This document shows positions 8,780 through 18,254 of a DNA stretch of 64,000 bases, piece after piece. A program made the position numbers and the translations under genes. This stretch comes from Pseudomonas frederiksbergensis (lineage in GTDB: Bacteria; Pseudomonadota; Gammaproteobacteria; Pseudomonadales; Pseudomonadaceae). A model generated the notes under the pieces. That model saw only the letters and a program-made list of their open reading frames with translations. It had not been told where the DNA came from and did no database searches. Location: the NCBI RefSeq assembly GCF_035751725.1, contig NZ_CP142104.1:4588001-4652000 (forward strand). Reading direction: 5' to 3'. Every line of letters begins with the position of its first letter. The stretch's first letter is position 1.

Positions 8780-9265
8780 ATGACCCACACATCCCAATGG
8801 CTACGCGTCATTTGCCTGCTACTGTTCGTCGGACTCGGCGGTTGTGCGTCCTGGCGAGGTGACGAAGGCCCTGAACCACAAGTTCACCTGGTCAAGGTCG
8901 AGGTGGTGCGGGCGCGCCTGGTGGAACAGCGGTTCATGCTGCACTTTCGCGTCGACAACCCCGGCGACGGCGATCTCACCGTGCGCGGCCTGACCTACCG
9001 GGTCCATTTGGGCGATCTCTTGCTGACCGAAGGCGAACATGAGCACTGGTTCACGGTCGGCCCAGGACACAGCGGTTATTTCAAGGTGCCGGTTCGCACC
9101 AACCTGTGGCCGCAGGTGCGGGAGGTGGTGAAGCTGCTGGAAAAACCCCGGGAGCAGATCCCCTATCGCCTGGAAGGTGAGCTGGAAACCGGTTTATTCA
9201 TCGCCCACTACGTGCACCTGAAGCGCAATGGCGTGATAATCGCCGCCGATTTAATTGCGGAGTAA
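8780..9265 (+). CDS. LEA type 2 family lipoprotein
   Basis: A 161-residue lipoprotein with lipobox GLGGC (Cys22). The remainder matches the LEA-2 / water-stress-hypersensitive-response immunoglobulin-like fold: the [25 protein letters not shown] stretch has the N-P-x-x-x-L pattern typical of the family. It is probably anchored facing the periplasm. Bacterial homologues are widespread in Pseudomonas without an assigned role. It is followed 5 nt later by the SEC-C gene. Confidence 0.87.
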   Translation: MTHTSQWLRVICLLLFVGLGGCASWRGDEGPEPQVHLVKVEVVRARLVEQRFMLHFRVDNPGDGDLTVRGLTYRVHLGDLLLTEGEHEHWFTVGPGHSGYFKVPVRTNLWPQVREVVKLLEKPREQIPYRLEGELETGLFIAHYVHLKRNGVIIAADLIAE

Positions 9266-9270
9266 CCCCG

Positions 9271-9474
9271 ATGACCCAGCAACCCCATGTCCACGGCCCT
9301 GATTGCAACCATGATCATGACCATCACCACGATCATGATCACGGCCATGTCCACGGCCCGAACTGCGGCCACGCTCACCAGGAGCCCGTGCGCAACGCCC
9401 TGAAGGACGTAGGCCGCAACGATCCTTGCCCTTGCGGCAACGGCAAGAAATTCAAGAAGTGCCACGGGGCTTGA
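9271..9474 (+). CDS. His-rich SEC-C motif protein
   Basis: A 67-residue protein. The N-terminal half is extremely rich in histidine and aspartate, with alternating HD pairs flanked by two HVHGPxC units. The C-terminus carries a SEC-C motif ([17 protein letters not shown]). The His-rich part should bind divalent metal; storage, buffering or metallochaperone roles are inference. It is spaced 5 nt from the LEA-2 gene, so the two are likely co-transcribed. Confidence 0.88.
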   Translation: MTQQPHVHGPDCNHDHDHHHDHDHGHVHGPNCGHAHQEPVRNALKDVGRNDPCPCGNGKKFKKCHGA

Positions 9475-9505
9475 TGGCTAAAGATCTTTTTGCCCGCCAG
9501 ACCGT

Positions 9506-9527
9506 CATCGCGAGCATGCTCGCGATG
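9506..9527. repeat. 22-bp perfect palindrome (REP-like)
   Basis: CATCGCGAGCA / TGCTCGCGATG is a perfect palindrome in the gap between the convergent SEC-C and isochorismatase-like genes. It resembles the ATCGCGAGC-type REP units common in P. fluorescens intergenic regions. Confidence 0.6.
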
Positions 9528-9550
9528 AGACCTGCCCATACACCTCCCAT

Positions 9551-10111
9551 CTATTCTCCCGCCTGCAAAATCTGCTTCACACTCCCCACCGTCGCGTATT
9601 CCCCGTGCAGATTCGCCAGGGACATCCCATGCACCTCGGCAGCCGAACGGGCATTGCCGAAGTAATCGGCCTTGTCGAAGGTGAAGCAGGCGTCCTCCGC
9701 CACCCAGGTGTCGAACCCAAGGTTACCGGCCGTGCGAGCGGTGGATTCCACCGAATTGTTCGTTGCAACGCCTACGATCACCAGTTGTCCGATTCCGGCA
9801 CTGCGCAAATCAGCCTCCAGCGTCGTGCCGCAAAAGGCATCCGGCACCTGCTTCTCGACCAACCTTTCCCCGGCCAAGGGTGCGAACCGTGGCTGGACCT
9901 CCACGCCCGATTGCCCTGGCCAGAAAACCGAGTCCGGTGAGCGGGACAAGTGATGGACGTGAATCACCGGCCGCGCCGTGCCTCGCCAGAAAACCAGCAG
10001 TTCCAGCATGCGCAGCTCTGCCTCGGGGTTGTTGCGAGGCCCAAGCCTGGGGTGAAGAATGCCTTTTTGCTGATCGATGAGGATCAGCGCTGCGTCGTGC
10101 TGTAGCTCCAT
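9551..10111 (-). CDS. Isochorismatase-family (cysteine hydrolase-like) protein with Ser at the nucleophile position
   Basis: A 186-residue protein with the isochorismatase-like Rossmann fold. The catalytic Asp (LIDQQKG, near residue 13) and Lys (VEKQVPDAF) are present. Where cysteine hydrolases carry Cys (usually ATNxCVE), this protein reads VATNNSVEST, so the nucleophile is replaced by Ser. The enzyme may be inactive, use another mechanism, or belong to a Ser-bearing subfamily. The ATG at 10111 follows AAGGGA and gives the standard length; an open frame to 10186 adds non-homologous residues. Confidence 0.88.
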   Translation of the reverse strand: MELQHDAALILIDQQKGILHPRLGPRNNPEAELRMLELLVFWRGTARPVIHVHHLSRSPDSVFWPGQSGVEVQPRFAPLAGERLVEKQVPDAFCGTTLEADLRSAGIGQLVIVGVATNNSVESTARTAGNLGFDTWVAEDACFTFDKADYFGNARSAAEVHGMSLANLHGEYATVGSVKQILQAGE

Positions 10112-10327
10112 GCCGGTTTCCCTTGGGCGGTCATTGAATGCCCACACTTGAGCATCACGCCCTGCCGCAGGCAAGTCTTCGAACAAAAACGAATACCGGC
10201 TCGCGGGCTTCGCCGCTGGCTTTCATCGGCAAATCGATAAATAACCCACCACCCGCTTGCGCGCCCTTCTCCTGCTCACTAACGTAGCGCCTTTATTGGT
10301 GCCACCCCCTCCCGCAGGAGCTTTGCC

Positions 10328-12778
10328 ATGGCCTCGCCAGCCTCTATTTCTTTCATTCCCAAGCTCGGCGTTGCCGCAGCAGTGGCCAGCGTGCTCGGCT
10401 TGAGCGGTTGCCAAGCCTGGAACACCCAGGACACTGTCCCGCCCACCATCGGCGTGCAACCGCTCAAGGGGCTGGCGCAGAATGTCTCGGTCCGGCGCAA
10501 CGCCATGGGCATGCCGCTGATCGAAAGCAACAGTTTCCACGACGCCCTGTTCGCCCTCGGCTATGTCCACGCCAGCGATCGGATCACGCAGATGGCGACC
10601 CTGCGCCTGCTTGCCCAAGGCCGGCTGGCGGAAATGTCCGGTGCCGAACGACTGGATATCGACCGTTACATGCGGGCGGTGAACCTGAAGAAAAGCGCCG
10701 ACGAGCTGTACAAGGCGTCATCGCCACGCCTCAAGCGTTTCTTTGAAGTCTATGCCCGCGGCGTCAACGCCTACCTGTTCCGCTATCGGGACAAGTTGCC
10801 GGCAGACTTGGCGGCCACCGGCTATAAACCCGAATACTGGAAACCCGAAGACTCGGCGCTGCTGTTCTGTCTGCTGAATTTCAGCCAATCGGCCAACTTG
10901 CCGGAAGAAATCGCCACCCTGGTGCTGGCCCAGACCGTCACCAACGACAAACTGGCCTGGCTGAGCCCGTCCTACCCGGATGAGCCGCTGCCCGTGGCGG
11001 AAGCCGACAAGCTTCAGGGCGTCCGGCTCAATGGCCAGGTTCCCGGCCTGGACGACATCAGCAAGGCTGGCGCCCAGTTGGCCGGCCTGAACCTGTTGGG
11101 CGCAGCGTTTTCAAGCAACTGGGCCATCGCCCCGCAACGCAGCCGCAACGGCAAAAGCCTGCTGGCCAGCGACAGTCAAGGCCCGCTGGGCGTGCCGTCG
11201 CTCTGGAGCCCAGTGCAGATCCGCGCGCCCAAGTACCAGGCGGCCGGGCTTTCCGTGGCAGGGATTCCGATGATCCTCGCGGGCTTCAACGGCCACGTGG
11301 CGTGGAGCATGACCAGCGTCCTGGGCGACAACCAGGACCTGTTCCTGGAAAAAATCCGACGCCAGGGCAATGGCCTGTCCTACGAAGTCAATGGCAAATG
11401 GCAGCCGGTGACCGTACGCAATGAAACCTATTTCATCAAGGGTCAGCGGTCCATTCGTGAAGCGGTGTACGAAACCCGCCACGGCCCCTTGCTCAACAGC
11501 GCCCAGGGCCCGGCCATGGTCAACGGCCTGGGGCTGGCCTTGCAACTGCCGAACTTCACCGACGACAAGACCCTGGATGCGTTCTTCGATCTGTCGCGCT
11601 CGCAAAACGTCGAGAAAGCCTCGGATGCCAGCCGGGAGATTCGCGCCCTGGCGGTGAACATGGTGTTTGCCGACGCGCGCAATATCGGCTGGCAAGTGAC
11701 CGGTCGTTACCCCAACCGCCGTGAAGGCGAGGGGCTGCTGCCATCGCCCGGCTGGGAGGGTCGCTATGACTGGGACGGTTATGCCGACCCGATGCTGCAC
11801 CCCTACGACCAGGACCCGGCCCAAGGGTGGCTCGGCACTACCAACCAGCGGGTCATTCCCCATGGCTACGGCATGCAATTGTCCAACTCCTGGGCGGCGC
11901 CGGAGCGTGGCGAGCGCCTGGCCGAACTGGCCGGCGCCGGCAAGCACGACGCCCGCAGCCTGAGCGCCATGCAATATGACCAGACCACGACCTTCGCGGC
12001 CAAACTCAAGAAAGTCTTCGAAGCCCCCGGCATGGCCCAGCCCCTGAAACAGGCGATCGAGGCCTTGCCGGTGGCGGACCGGGCCAAGGCGCGCGAGGCC
12101 TACACCCGGCTGATGGCGTTCGATGGCCGGCTCAGCCCGGTGTCCACCGACGCGGCCATCTACGAGCTCTTCCTGCAAGAAAGCATGAAACAGACGTTCC
12201 TCGACGAACTGGGCCCGGAAAGCAGCCCGGCATGGAAAGCGCTCGTGGCAAACGGCCAACGGTCCTATTCGGCCCAGGCCGATCACCTGCTCGGTCGCGA
12301 GGACAGCCCGTTCTGGGACGACGTGCGCACCCCGCAGAAAGAAGACAAGGCTGTGATCCTGGCTCGCAGCCTGGCAGCGGCGATCACCGTAGGCGAGAGC
12401 CAATTGGGCAGCGATCGCAGCGCCTGGCAGTGGGGCAAACTGCATCGCTATGAGTGGAAAAACAGCAATGGCCAGGTCGTACGCGGCCCGCTGGCGGCCG
12501 GCGGTGATGGCACCACGCTCAATGGCGCCGCGTTCGCCTGGGGCCAGGAATTCAATACGGCCATGGCACCTGCCCTGCGCTTTATCGTCGATTTCAGCCA
12601 ACCGGAGCCGTTGACGATCCAGGGCGGCGCCGGTCAATCGGGCAACCCGGCCAGCCCGAACTACCTCAATGGCATCGATCCGTGGATCAAGGCCCAATAT
12701 CAAAGCCTGCCAATGCAACCGCAGAACTTTGATCGCGGGTATGGCAAGACGCGGTTGACGTTGGTGCCCGGTAAATAG
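10328..12778 (+). CDS. Penicillin acylase-family protein (QuiP-like) with altered active-site motifs
   Basis: An 816-residue Ntn-hydrolase resembling acyl-homoserine-lactone acylase QuiP along its length, a little shorter than typical QuiP. The export signal ends in LSGC (Cys28). The autocleavage/nucleophile site lies at residues 262-264 (FSSNWAIAP), where the family usually has SNNWA. The following loop reads LLASDSQGP instead of the usual ANDPHL-type sequence, so the histidine is lost. The later TNQR motif (oxyanion Asn) remains. An ATG with AGGAG upstream fixes the start. AHL acylase activity should not be assumed. Confidence 0.9.
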   Translation: MASPASISFIPKLGVAAAVASVLGLSGCQAWNTQDTVPPTIGVQPLKGLAQNVSVRRNAMGMPLIESNSFHDALFALGYVHASDRITQMATLRLLAQGRLAEMSGAERLDIDRYMRAVNLKKSADELYKASSPRLKRFFEVYARGVNAYLFRYRDKLPADLAATGYKPEYWKPEDSALLFCLLNFSQSANLPEEIATLVLAQTVTNDKLAWLSPSYPDEPLPVAEADKLQGVRLNGQVPGLDDISKAGAQLAGLNLLGAAFSSNWAIAPQRSRNGKSLLASDSQGPLGVPSLWSPVQIRAPKYQAAGLSVAGIPMILAGFNGHVAWSMTSVLGDNQDLFLEKIRRQGNGLSYEVNGKWQPVTVRNETYFIKGQRSIREAVYETRHGPLLNSAQGPAMVNGLGLALQLPNFTDDKTLDAFFDLSRSQNVEKASDASREIRALAVNMVFADARNIGWQVTGRYPNRREGEGLLPSPGWEGRYDWDGYADPMLHPYDQDPAQGWLGTTNQRVIPHGYGMQLSNSWAAPERGERLAELAGAGKHDARSLSAMQYDQTTTFAAKLKKVFEAPGMAQPLKQAIEALPVADRAKAREAYTRLMAFDGRLSPVSTDAAIYELFLQESMKQTFLDELGPESSPAWKALVANGQRSYSAQADHLLGREDSPFWDDVRTPQKEDKAVILARSLAAAITVGESQLGSDRSAWQWGKLHRYEWKNSNGQVVRGPLAAGGDGTTLNGAAFAWGQEFNTAMAPALRFIVDFSQPEPLTIQGGAGQSGNPASPNYLNGIDPWIKAQYQSLPMQPQNFDRGYGKTRLTLVPGK

Positions 12779-12793
12779 ACGGATATTTACCAC

Positions 12794-12878
12794 CGTGGCG
12801 AGGGAGCTTGCTGGATCGCGTAGCGGCCCCTTTTTGCGACTGCTGTGCAGCCGAGCGGGAGCAAGCTCCCTCGCCACG
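12794..12878. repeat. REPIN: inverted pair of REP sequences
   Basis: Two 19-bp REP arms, CGTGGCGAGGGAGCTTGCT and its reverse complement, flank a 47-bp centre, giving the paired, inverted layout of REPINs described in P. fluorescens. It lies in the 214-nt gap between the acylase and the repair exonuclease genes. A C/G-homopolymer-rich stretch follows (about 12917-12960). Confidence 0.85.
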
Positions 12879-12992
12879 ATGACTGGGTGAGCCTGAAATA
12901 AAAACCTCCCGACAGTACTCCCCCCCCAACCCGATCGAACTTCTCCCCCCGCCCCCGCCTCTACCTGACAAGCCCATCGCCCCGGTGACCGC

Positions 12993-14024
12993 ATGGATCT
13001 TGTCATTGCCCGCCCCGAAGGCCTGTACTGTCCGCCAGGAGATTTCTACATCGACCCGTGGCGCCCGGTGGAGCGCTCGGTCATCACCCACGCCCACGGC
13101 GACCATGCCCGTGGCGGCAACCAGCACTACCTGACCGCGGCACCCGGCGAAGGCATTCTCCGCTCGCGACTGGGCCAGGACATCAACCTGCAAACCCTGC
13201 CGTATGGCGAACCCTTGCAACATCACGGCGTGACCCTGAGCTTTCATCCCGCCGGCCATGTGCTGGGCTCGGCCCAGGTCAGGTTGGAATACGAGGGCGA
13301 AGTGTGGGTCGCCTCGGGGGACTACAAAGTCGAGCCCGACGGCACTTGCGCACCGTTCGAGCCGGTGAAATGCCATACGTTCATCACCGAATCCACCTTC
13401 GGCCTGCCGATCTATCGCTGGCAGCCCCAGGCGCAGGTCTTCGAGGAAATCAACCAGTGGTGGAGCGGGAACATCGCCGCCGGCCGGGCCAGCGTCTTGT
13501 TTTGCTATTCCTTCGGCAAGGCCCAGCGGATTCTCCACGGCATCGATGCCAGCCTCGGGCCGATCCTCGCCCACGGTGCGGTGGAGCCGCTGAATCGGGT
13601 CTATCGCGAAGCAGGCATTCAACTGCCGCCAACCCTATACGCTGGCGATTTCAAAAAGAATGACCCGATCGTGAGCCAGGCGCTGGTCATCGCCCCGCCT
13701 TCCGCCGGTGGCAGCAGTTGGATGCGTCGTTTTGGTGATTACAGCGACGCCTTCGCCAGTGGCTGGATGCGCTTGCGCGGTACCCGTCGGCGCCGCGGCG
13801 TCGATCGCGGCTTCGTGCTCTCCGATCACGCCGATTGGCCCGGTCTGCTCTGGGCTATCGAACAGACCGGCGCCGAGCGAGTCATGGTCACCCACGGATC
13901 GGTCGCCGTGCTGGTGCGCCATCTCTGCGAACAAGGCCTCGACGCCCAGGGTTTCACCACCGAGTACGGCGACGACGAAGAAGACCTTGCCCAGGCGCCC
14001 GCCAGTGGCGAGGAGGCTTCATGA
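12993..14024 (+). CDS. Ligase-associated DNA exonuclease (metallo-beta-lactamase fold)
   Basis: A 343-residue beta-CASP/metallo-beta-lactamase nuclease. The metal-binding HxHxDH motif appears as HAHGDHAR near residue 31, further ligands appear as AGHVLGSAQ and GDYK, and the ESTFGLP segment is typical of the Exo member of ligase-associated repair clusters. A late FVLSDHADW segment supplies another conserved metal or active-site region. In the P. putida cluster this enzyme works alongside an ATP-dependent ligase, Lhr and a metallophosphoesterase. The stop overlaps the ligase start in ATGA, so translation is coupled. Confidence 0.93.
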   Translation: MDLVIARPEGLYCPPGDFYIDPWRPVERSVITHAHGDHARGGNQHYLTAAPGEGILRSRLGQDINLQTLPYGEPLQHHGVTLSFHPAGHVLGSAQVRLEYEGEVWVASGDYKVEPDGTCAPFEPVKCHTFITESTFGLPIYRWQPQAQVFEEINQWWSGNIAAGRASVLFCYSFGKAQRILHGIDASLGPILAHGAVEPLNRVYREAGIQLPPTLYAGDFKKNDPIVSQALVIAPPSAGGSSWMRRFGDYSDAFASGWMRLRGTRRRRGVDRGFVLSDHADWPGLLWAIEQTGAERVMVTHGSVAVLVRHLCEQGLDAQGFTTEYGDDEEDLAQAPASGEEAS

Positions 14025-15709
14025 AGGCCTTCGCCGAGCTCTACGCTGAACTGGACGCCACCACCTCCAGCAACGCCAAGCTTGCCGCCATGCAAGATTA
14101 TTTCAGCCAGGCTCCGCCGGAAGATGCCGCGTGGGCAGTGTATTTCCTTTCCGGTGGCCGTCCACGGCAGTTGGTACCGGTGAAGATCCTTCGGGAGTTG
14201 GCGGTCTGGGTGTCCGGGTTGTCGCTCTGGCTGTTCGAGGAAAGTTACCAGGCCGTGGGCGACCTGGCCGAGACCATTTCCCTGGTCCTGCCCGAATCGC
14301 CCTACAGCTCCGACGAAGGCCTGGCACTGTGGATCGAAGACAAACTGCTGCCCCTGCGCGGTGAAACGCCCGAGGTCCTGGCTGAACGGCTTCCGGCGCT
14401 GTGGGCGCAGCTCGACCGGCCGAGCCTGATGCTCTGCATCAAGCTCATCACCGGCAGTTTCCGCGTCGGCGTGTCCAAGCTGTTGGTCACCCGGGCCCTG
14501 GCGAGCATGGCCGGGCTGGACAGCAAACGGGTGGCCCAACGATTGGTGGGCTACACCGATCTGTCCCATCGCCCCACGGCGGCCAGCTACCTCAAGCTGA
14601 TCGCCGTCGAGTCCGATGATGAACATGCCCAGCGCGGCGGCCAGCCTTATCCGTTTTTCCTGGCACACGCCTTGTCGCAACCGGTGGAGCAATTCGACGC
14701 CCTGCTGGGGCCGGCCAGCGATTGGCAGGTGGAATGGAAATGGGACGGGATCCGCGCCCAGGTGATCAAGCGCGATGGCCACTTGTGGGTCTGGTCTCGC
14801 GGCGAGGACCTTGTCACGGAGCGATTCCCGGAATTGCACCCACTGGTCCAGGCGTTGCCCGACGGCACGGTGATCGACGGCGAAATTGTGGTCTGGAAAG
14901 CCCCGCAAGCGGCCACCGAGGACGCCTTCGACCCGCAGGCACCGCTGCAACCGGCGGTGCAACCCTTCGCTTTGTTGCAACAACGCATCGGCCGCAAGAC
15001 CCTGGGCAAGAAAATCCTCGAAGACGCCCCCGTGGTAGTAATGGCCTATGACTTGCTGGAATGGCAAGGCGAGGACTGGCGCAGCCGCCCCCAGGCCGAG
15101 CGTCGCGAACAGCTGGAAACACTGGTTGCCCGCTGCCACAGCCCGGTCCTGTTGCCGTCGCCCGTCGTGACCGGCCGGGACTGGCTCGACCTCGCCCGCC
15201 AGCGCGAAGCCTCCCGCAGCCTCGGCGTCGAAGGCATGATGCTCAAGGCGCGCGACGCGCTGTACGGCGTCGGTCGGACCAAGGACATGGGGGTGTGGTG
15301 GAAATGGAAGATCGATCCGTTCAGCGTCGATGCGGTGCTGATCTACGCCCAACGCGGCCATGGCCGACGCGCCAGCCTGTACAGCGACTACACCTTCGCC
15401 GTGTGGGACAACCCACCGGGCAGTCGCGAACGCACGCTGGTGCCTTTCGCCAAGGCCTATTCCGGGCTGACCGATGCAGAGATGCGTCAGGTCGACAGCA
15501 TCGTGCGCAAGACCACCGTGGAAAAATTCGGCCCGGTGAGCAGCGTGACGCCAACCCTGGTGTTCGAGCTGGGCTTCGAAGGCATCGCCCTGTCCAAGCG
15601 CCACAAGAGCGGCATCGCCGTGCGCTTCCCGCGGATGTTGCGCTGGCGCCAGGATAAAACCGTCGAAGAAGCCGACACCCTGGCATCGCTTCAGGACCTG
15701 CTGAAATAA
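14021..15709 (+). CDS. ATP-dependent DNA ligase (ligase-associated repair cluster)
   Basis: A 562-residue ligase that seals nicks by Lys adenylylation. The N-terminal DNA-binding domain spans about 1-200 and is followed by the nucleotidyltransferase core with motif I EWKWDGIR, whose nucleophile is Lys240. Motif IV (EGMMLKARD), motif V (WWKWKIDP) and the OB-fold follow. The ATG at 14021 overlaps the exonuclease stop (ATGA). It lacks the polymerase and phosphoesterase domains of LigD, so it is a stand-alone ligase rather than the NHEJ enzyme. Confidence 0.94.
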   Translation: MKAFAELYAELDATTSSNAKLAAMQDYFSQAPPEDAAWAVYFLSGGRPRQLVPVKILRELAVWVSGLSLWLFEESYQAVGDLAETISLVLPESPYSSDEGLALWIEDKLLPLRGETPEVLAERLPALWAQLDRPSLMLCIKLITGSFRVGVSKLLVTRALASMAGLDSKRVAQRLVGYTDLSHRPTAASYLKLIAVESDDEHAQRGGQPYPFFLAHALSQPVEQFDALLGPASDWQVEWKWDGIRAQVIKRDGHLWVWSRGEDLVTERFPELHPLVQALPDGTVIDGEIVVWKAPQAATEDAFDPQAPLQPAVQPFALLQQRIGRKTLGKKILEDAPVVVMAYDLLEWQGEDWRSRPQAERREQLETLVARCHSPVLLPSPVVTGRDWLDLARQREASRSLGVEGMMLKARDALYGVGRTKDMGVWWKWKIDPFSVDAVLIYAQRGHGRRASLYSDYTFAVWDNPPGSRERTLVPFAKAYSGLTDAEMRQVDSIVRKTTVEKFGPVSSVTPTLVFELGFEGIALSKRHKSGIAVRFPRMLRWRQDKTVEEADTLASLQDLLK

Positions 15710-15952
15710 CAACGCTCCCTCGCCACAAAAGCGCGGAGACAATGAACAGCACGCTCCATCCCGGTGCGCTTTTTGATGTACGCTCACCCTCGCGCACCAT
15801 CGCGTTCCGTCTCCTGCCGCCAGTGCTTTTAAAACACTTGTTCGGCACTATGGTTCGGAAATTGCTACCTTTATGCCGTCATACCGTTCAGACCTTCACC
15901 GGTAACAATCCAACGCGCCACAAGCGCTCAAATTGGTTTTAGGGACTCAATA

Positions 15953-16735
15953 ATGAAAAAAGCACTGCTGACCCTTTCTGCACTGGCATTGTGCATGGCT
16001 GCTGGCGCTGCCACGGCCAAGGAATACAAGGAACTGCGTTTTGGTGTCGACCCGTCCTACGCCCCGTTCGAATCCAAGGCCGCCGACGGCAGCCTGGTAG
16101 GGTTCGACATCGACTTGGGCAACGCGATCTGCGAAGAACTGAAGGTCAAATGCAGATGGGTCGAGAGTGATTTCGACGGCATGATCCCGGGCCTCAAGGC
16201 CAATAAATTCGACGGTGTGATCTCCTCCATGACCGTGACCCCGGCCCGGGAAAAGGTCATCGACTTCTCCAGCGAGCTGTTCTCCGGCCCAACGGCTTAT
16301 GTATTCAAGAAAGGTTCGGGCCTGAGCGAAGACGTTGCCTCGCTCAAGGGCAAGACCGTCGGCTACGAGCAAGGCACCATCCAGGAAGCCTACGCCAAGG
16401 CCGTGCTGGACAAGGCCGGCGTCAAGACCCAGGCCTACCAGAACCAGGACCAGGTCTACGCTGACCTGACCTCGGGCCGTCTCGATGCCGCGATCCAGGA
16501 CATGCTCCAGGCTGAACTGGGCTTCCTGAAGTCGCCAAAAGGCGAAGGCTACGAAGTCAGCAAGCCAGTGGACAGCGAACTGCTGCCATCCAAGACGGCT
16601 ATCGGTATCAAGAAAGGTAACAAAGAGCTGAAGGCACTTTTGGATAAAGGTATCAAAGCGTTACACGACGACGGCAAGTACGCCGAAATCCAGAAAAAAC
16701 ACTTTGGCGATCTGAATCTGTACAGCGGCAAATAA
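15953..16735 (+). CDS. Basic amino-acid ABC transporter, periplasmic binding protein (ArgT/HisJ/AotJ-like)
   Basis: A 260-residue periplasmic solute-binding protein with a Sec signal (MKKALLTLSALALCMAAGAATAK). Family 3 signatures include the FGVDPSYAPFESKAADGSLVGFD ligand-binding start and VISSMTVTPAREKVIDFS. The likely ligands are arginine, ornithine, lysine or histidine. It is the first gene of a five-gene transport operon. A strong hairpin terminator stands between it and the first permease gene, which would keep the binding protein in excess over the membrane parts. Confidence 0.92.
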   Translation: MKKALLTLSALALCMAAGAATAKEYKELRFGVDPSYAPFESKAADGSLVGFDIDLGNAICEELKVKCRWVESDFDGMIPGLKANKFDGVISSMTVTPAREKVIDFSSELFSGPTAYVFKKGSGLSEDVASLKGKTVGYEQGTIQEAYAKAVLDKAGVKTQAYQNQDQVYADLTSGRLDAAIQDMLQAELGFLKSPKGEGYEVSKPVDSELLPSKTAIGIKKGNKELKALLDKGIKALHDDGKYAEIQKKHFGDLNLYSGK

Positions 16736-16741
16736 TGCGCG

Positions 16742-16774
16742 GTGCCCATCCGGTTTCGGGTGGGCACTTTTTTT
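16742..16774 (+). terminator. Intrinsic terminator within the transporter operon
   Basis: GTGCCCATCCG / CGGGTGGGCAC stem with a GTTT loop, followed by seven T. It lies between the binding-protein stop and the permease start, so it is best read as a partial terminator (attenuator of the distal genes). Confidence 0.85.
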
Positions 16775-16792
16775 CTGCCCAAGGCATCCTCC

Positions 16793-17521
16793 ATGTTTGA
16801 ACAACTCCTACAAAATCTGGGGCTCTCGGCCTTCAGCCTGAAGGGCTTTGGCCCGCTGCTGATGCAAGGCACCTGGATGACGATCAAGCTTTCTGCCCTG
16901 TCCTTGCTCTTAAGCGTCCTGCTCGGCCTGCTGGGCGCCAGCGCCAAGCTGTCCAGCGTCAAGCTGCTGCGTATTCCAGCCCAGCTCTACACCACGCTGA
17001 TTCGCGGCGTACCCGACCTGGTGCTGATGCTGCTGATTTTCTACAGCCTGCAAACCTGGCTGACTTCCTTTACTGATTTCATGGAATGGGAATACATCGA
17101 GATCAACCCATTCGGCGCCGGGGTGATCACCCTGGGCTTCATTTATGGCGCGTATTTCACCGAAACCTTTCGCGGCGCGATCCTCGCCGTGCCGCGCGGG
17201 CAGGTTGAAGCGGCCACGGCCTATGGCCTCAAGCGTGGCCAGCGTTTCCGCTACGTGGTGTTCCCGCAAATGATGCGCTTTGCCCTGCCGGGCATTGGCA
17301 ACAACTGGATGGTGATGCTCAAGGCCACCGCCCTGGTGTCGATCATCGGCCTGGCAGACCTGGTCAAGGCGGCCCAGGACGCGGGCAAGAGTACCTACCA
17401 GCTGTTCTACTTCCTGGTGCTCGCGGCGCTGATCTATCTGCTGATCACCAGCGCATCCAATGTCATCCTGCGCTGGCTTGAACGCCGCTACGCCGCTGGA
17501 GCCCGGGAGGCCGTGCGATGA
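16793..17521 (+). CDS. Basic amino-acid ABC transporter permease (HisQ/AotQ-like)
   Basis: A 242-residue inner-membrane permease of the His/Glu/Gln/Arg/opine subfamily. Several hydrophobic helices are visible, as is the EAA loop (EAATAYGLKRGQRFRYVVFPQ), which docks on the ATPase. I chose the ATG at 16793 (MFEQLLQNLG); an open frame from 16742 would place coding sequence in the terminator hairpin. It overlaps the next permease by ATGA, so the two are made as a coupled pair. Confidence 0.93.
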   Translation: MFEQLLQNLGLSAFSLKGFGPLLMQGTWMTIKLSALSLLLSVLLGLLGASAKLSSVKLLRIPAQLYTTLIRGVPDLVLMLLIFYSLQTWLTSFTDFMEWEYIEINPFGAGVITLGFIYGAYFTETFRGAILAVPRGQVEAATAYGLKRGQRFRYVVFPQMMRFALPGIGNNWMVMLKATALVSIIGLADLVKAAQDAGKSTYQLFYFLVLAALIYLLITSASNVILRWLERRYAAGAREAVR

Positions 17522-18228
17522 TCGAACTCCTGCAGGAATACTGGCGACCGTTCCTCTACAGCGACGGCGTCCACATCACCGGCCTGGCGATGACCCTGTG
17601 GCTGCTCAGCGCTTCGTTGCTGATCGGCTTCGTGGTATCGATCCCGCTGTCAATCGCCCGGGTTTCACCCAAGTTCTACGTTCGTTGGCCCGTGCAGTTC
17701 TATACCTACCTGTTCCGTGGCACGCCGCTCTACATCCAACTGCTGATCTGCTACACCGGCATCTACAGCATCGAGGCGGTGCGCGCCCAACCGGTGCTCG
17801 ACAGTTTCTTTCGCGACGCGATGAACTGCACGATCCTGGCCTTCGCCTTGAACACCTGCGCCTACACCACGGAGATTTTCGCCGGGGCGATCCGCAGCAT
17901 GAACCATGGCGAAGTCGAAGCGGCCAAGGCTTACGGCCTGACCGGCTGGAAACTCTACGCCTACGTGATCATGCCGTCGGCCCTGCGTCGCTCGCTGCCG
18001 TATTACAGCAACGAAGTGATCCTGATGCTGCACTCGACGACCGTGGCGTTCACCGCTACCGTTCCAGACGTGTTGAAAGTCGCGCGGGATGCCAACTCGG
18101 CCACGTTCCTGACGTTCCAGTCGTTCGGGATCGCCGCGTTGATCTACCTGACCGTCACGTTTGCACTGGTGGGCCTCTTCCGCCTCGCCGAGCGCCGCTG
18201 GCTGGCCTTCCTCGGGCCGACCCACTAA
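17518..18228 (+). CDS. Basic amino-acid ABC transporter permease (HisM/AotM-like)
   Basis: A 236-residue partner permease. Residues such as FRGTPLYIQLL and the EAA loop (EAAKAYGLTGWKLYAYVIMP) identify the HisM type. The start overlaps the HisQ-like stop by 4 nt. Together with the previous gene it forms the heterodimeric membrane channel. Confidence 0.94.
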   Translation: MIELLQEYWRPFLYSDGVHITGLAMTLWLLSASLLIGFVVSIPLSIARVSPKFYVRWPVQFYTYLFRGTPLYIQLLICYTGIYSIEAVRAQPVLDSFFRDAMNCTILAFALNTCAYTTEIFAGAIRSMNHGEVEAAKAYGLTGWKLYAYVIMPSALRRSLPYYSNEVILMLHSTTVAFTATVPDVLKVARDANSATFLTFQSFGIAALIYLTVTFALVGLFRLAERRWLAFLGPTH

Positions 18229-18254
18229 GGCTTCCGTTCAGGACATACACGTAA

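Noticed and set aside
11111..13006. 631-codon open frame antisense to the acylase
   Set aside because: Mirror of a high-GC gene; composition rich in Arg/Gln/His with no domain, and it would span the REPIN.
15840..15880. Possible sigma-54 promoter of the transporter operon (GGCAC ... TTGC)
   Set aside because: Spacing between GG and GC is too long for sigma-54.
15742..15942. 66-codon frame before the transporter operon
   Set aside because: No ribosome-binding site or family resemblance; the region is more likely the operon's promoter and leader.
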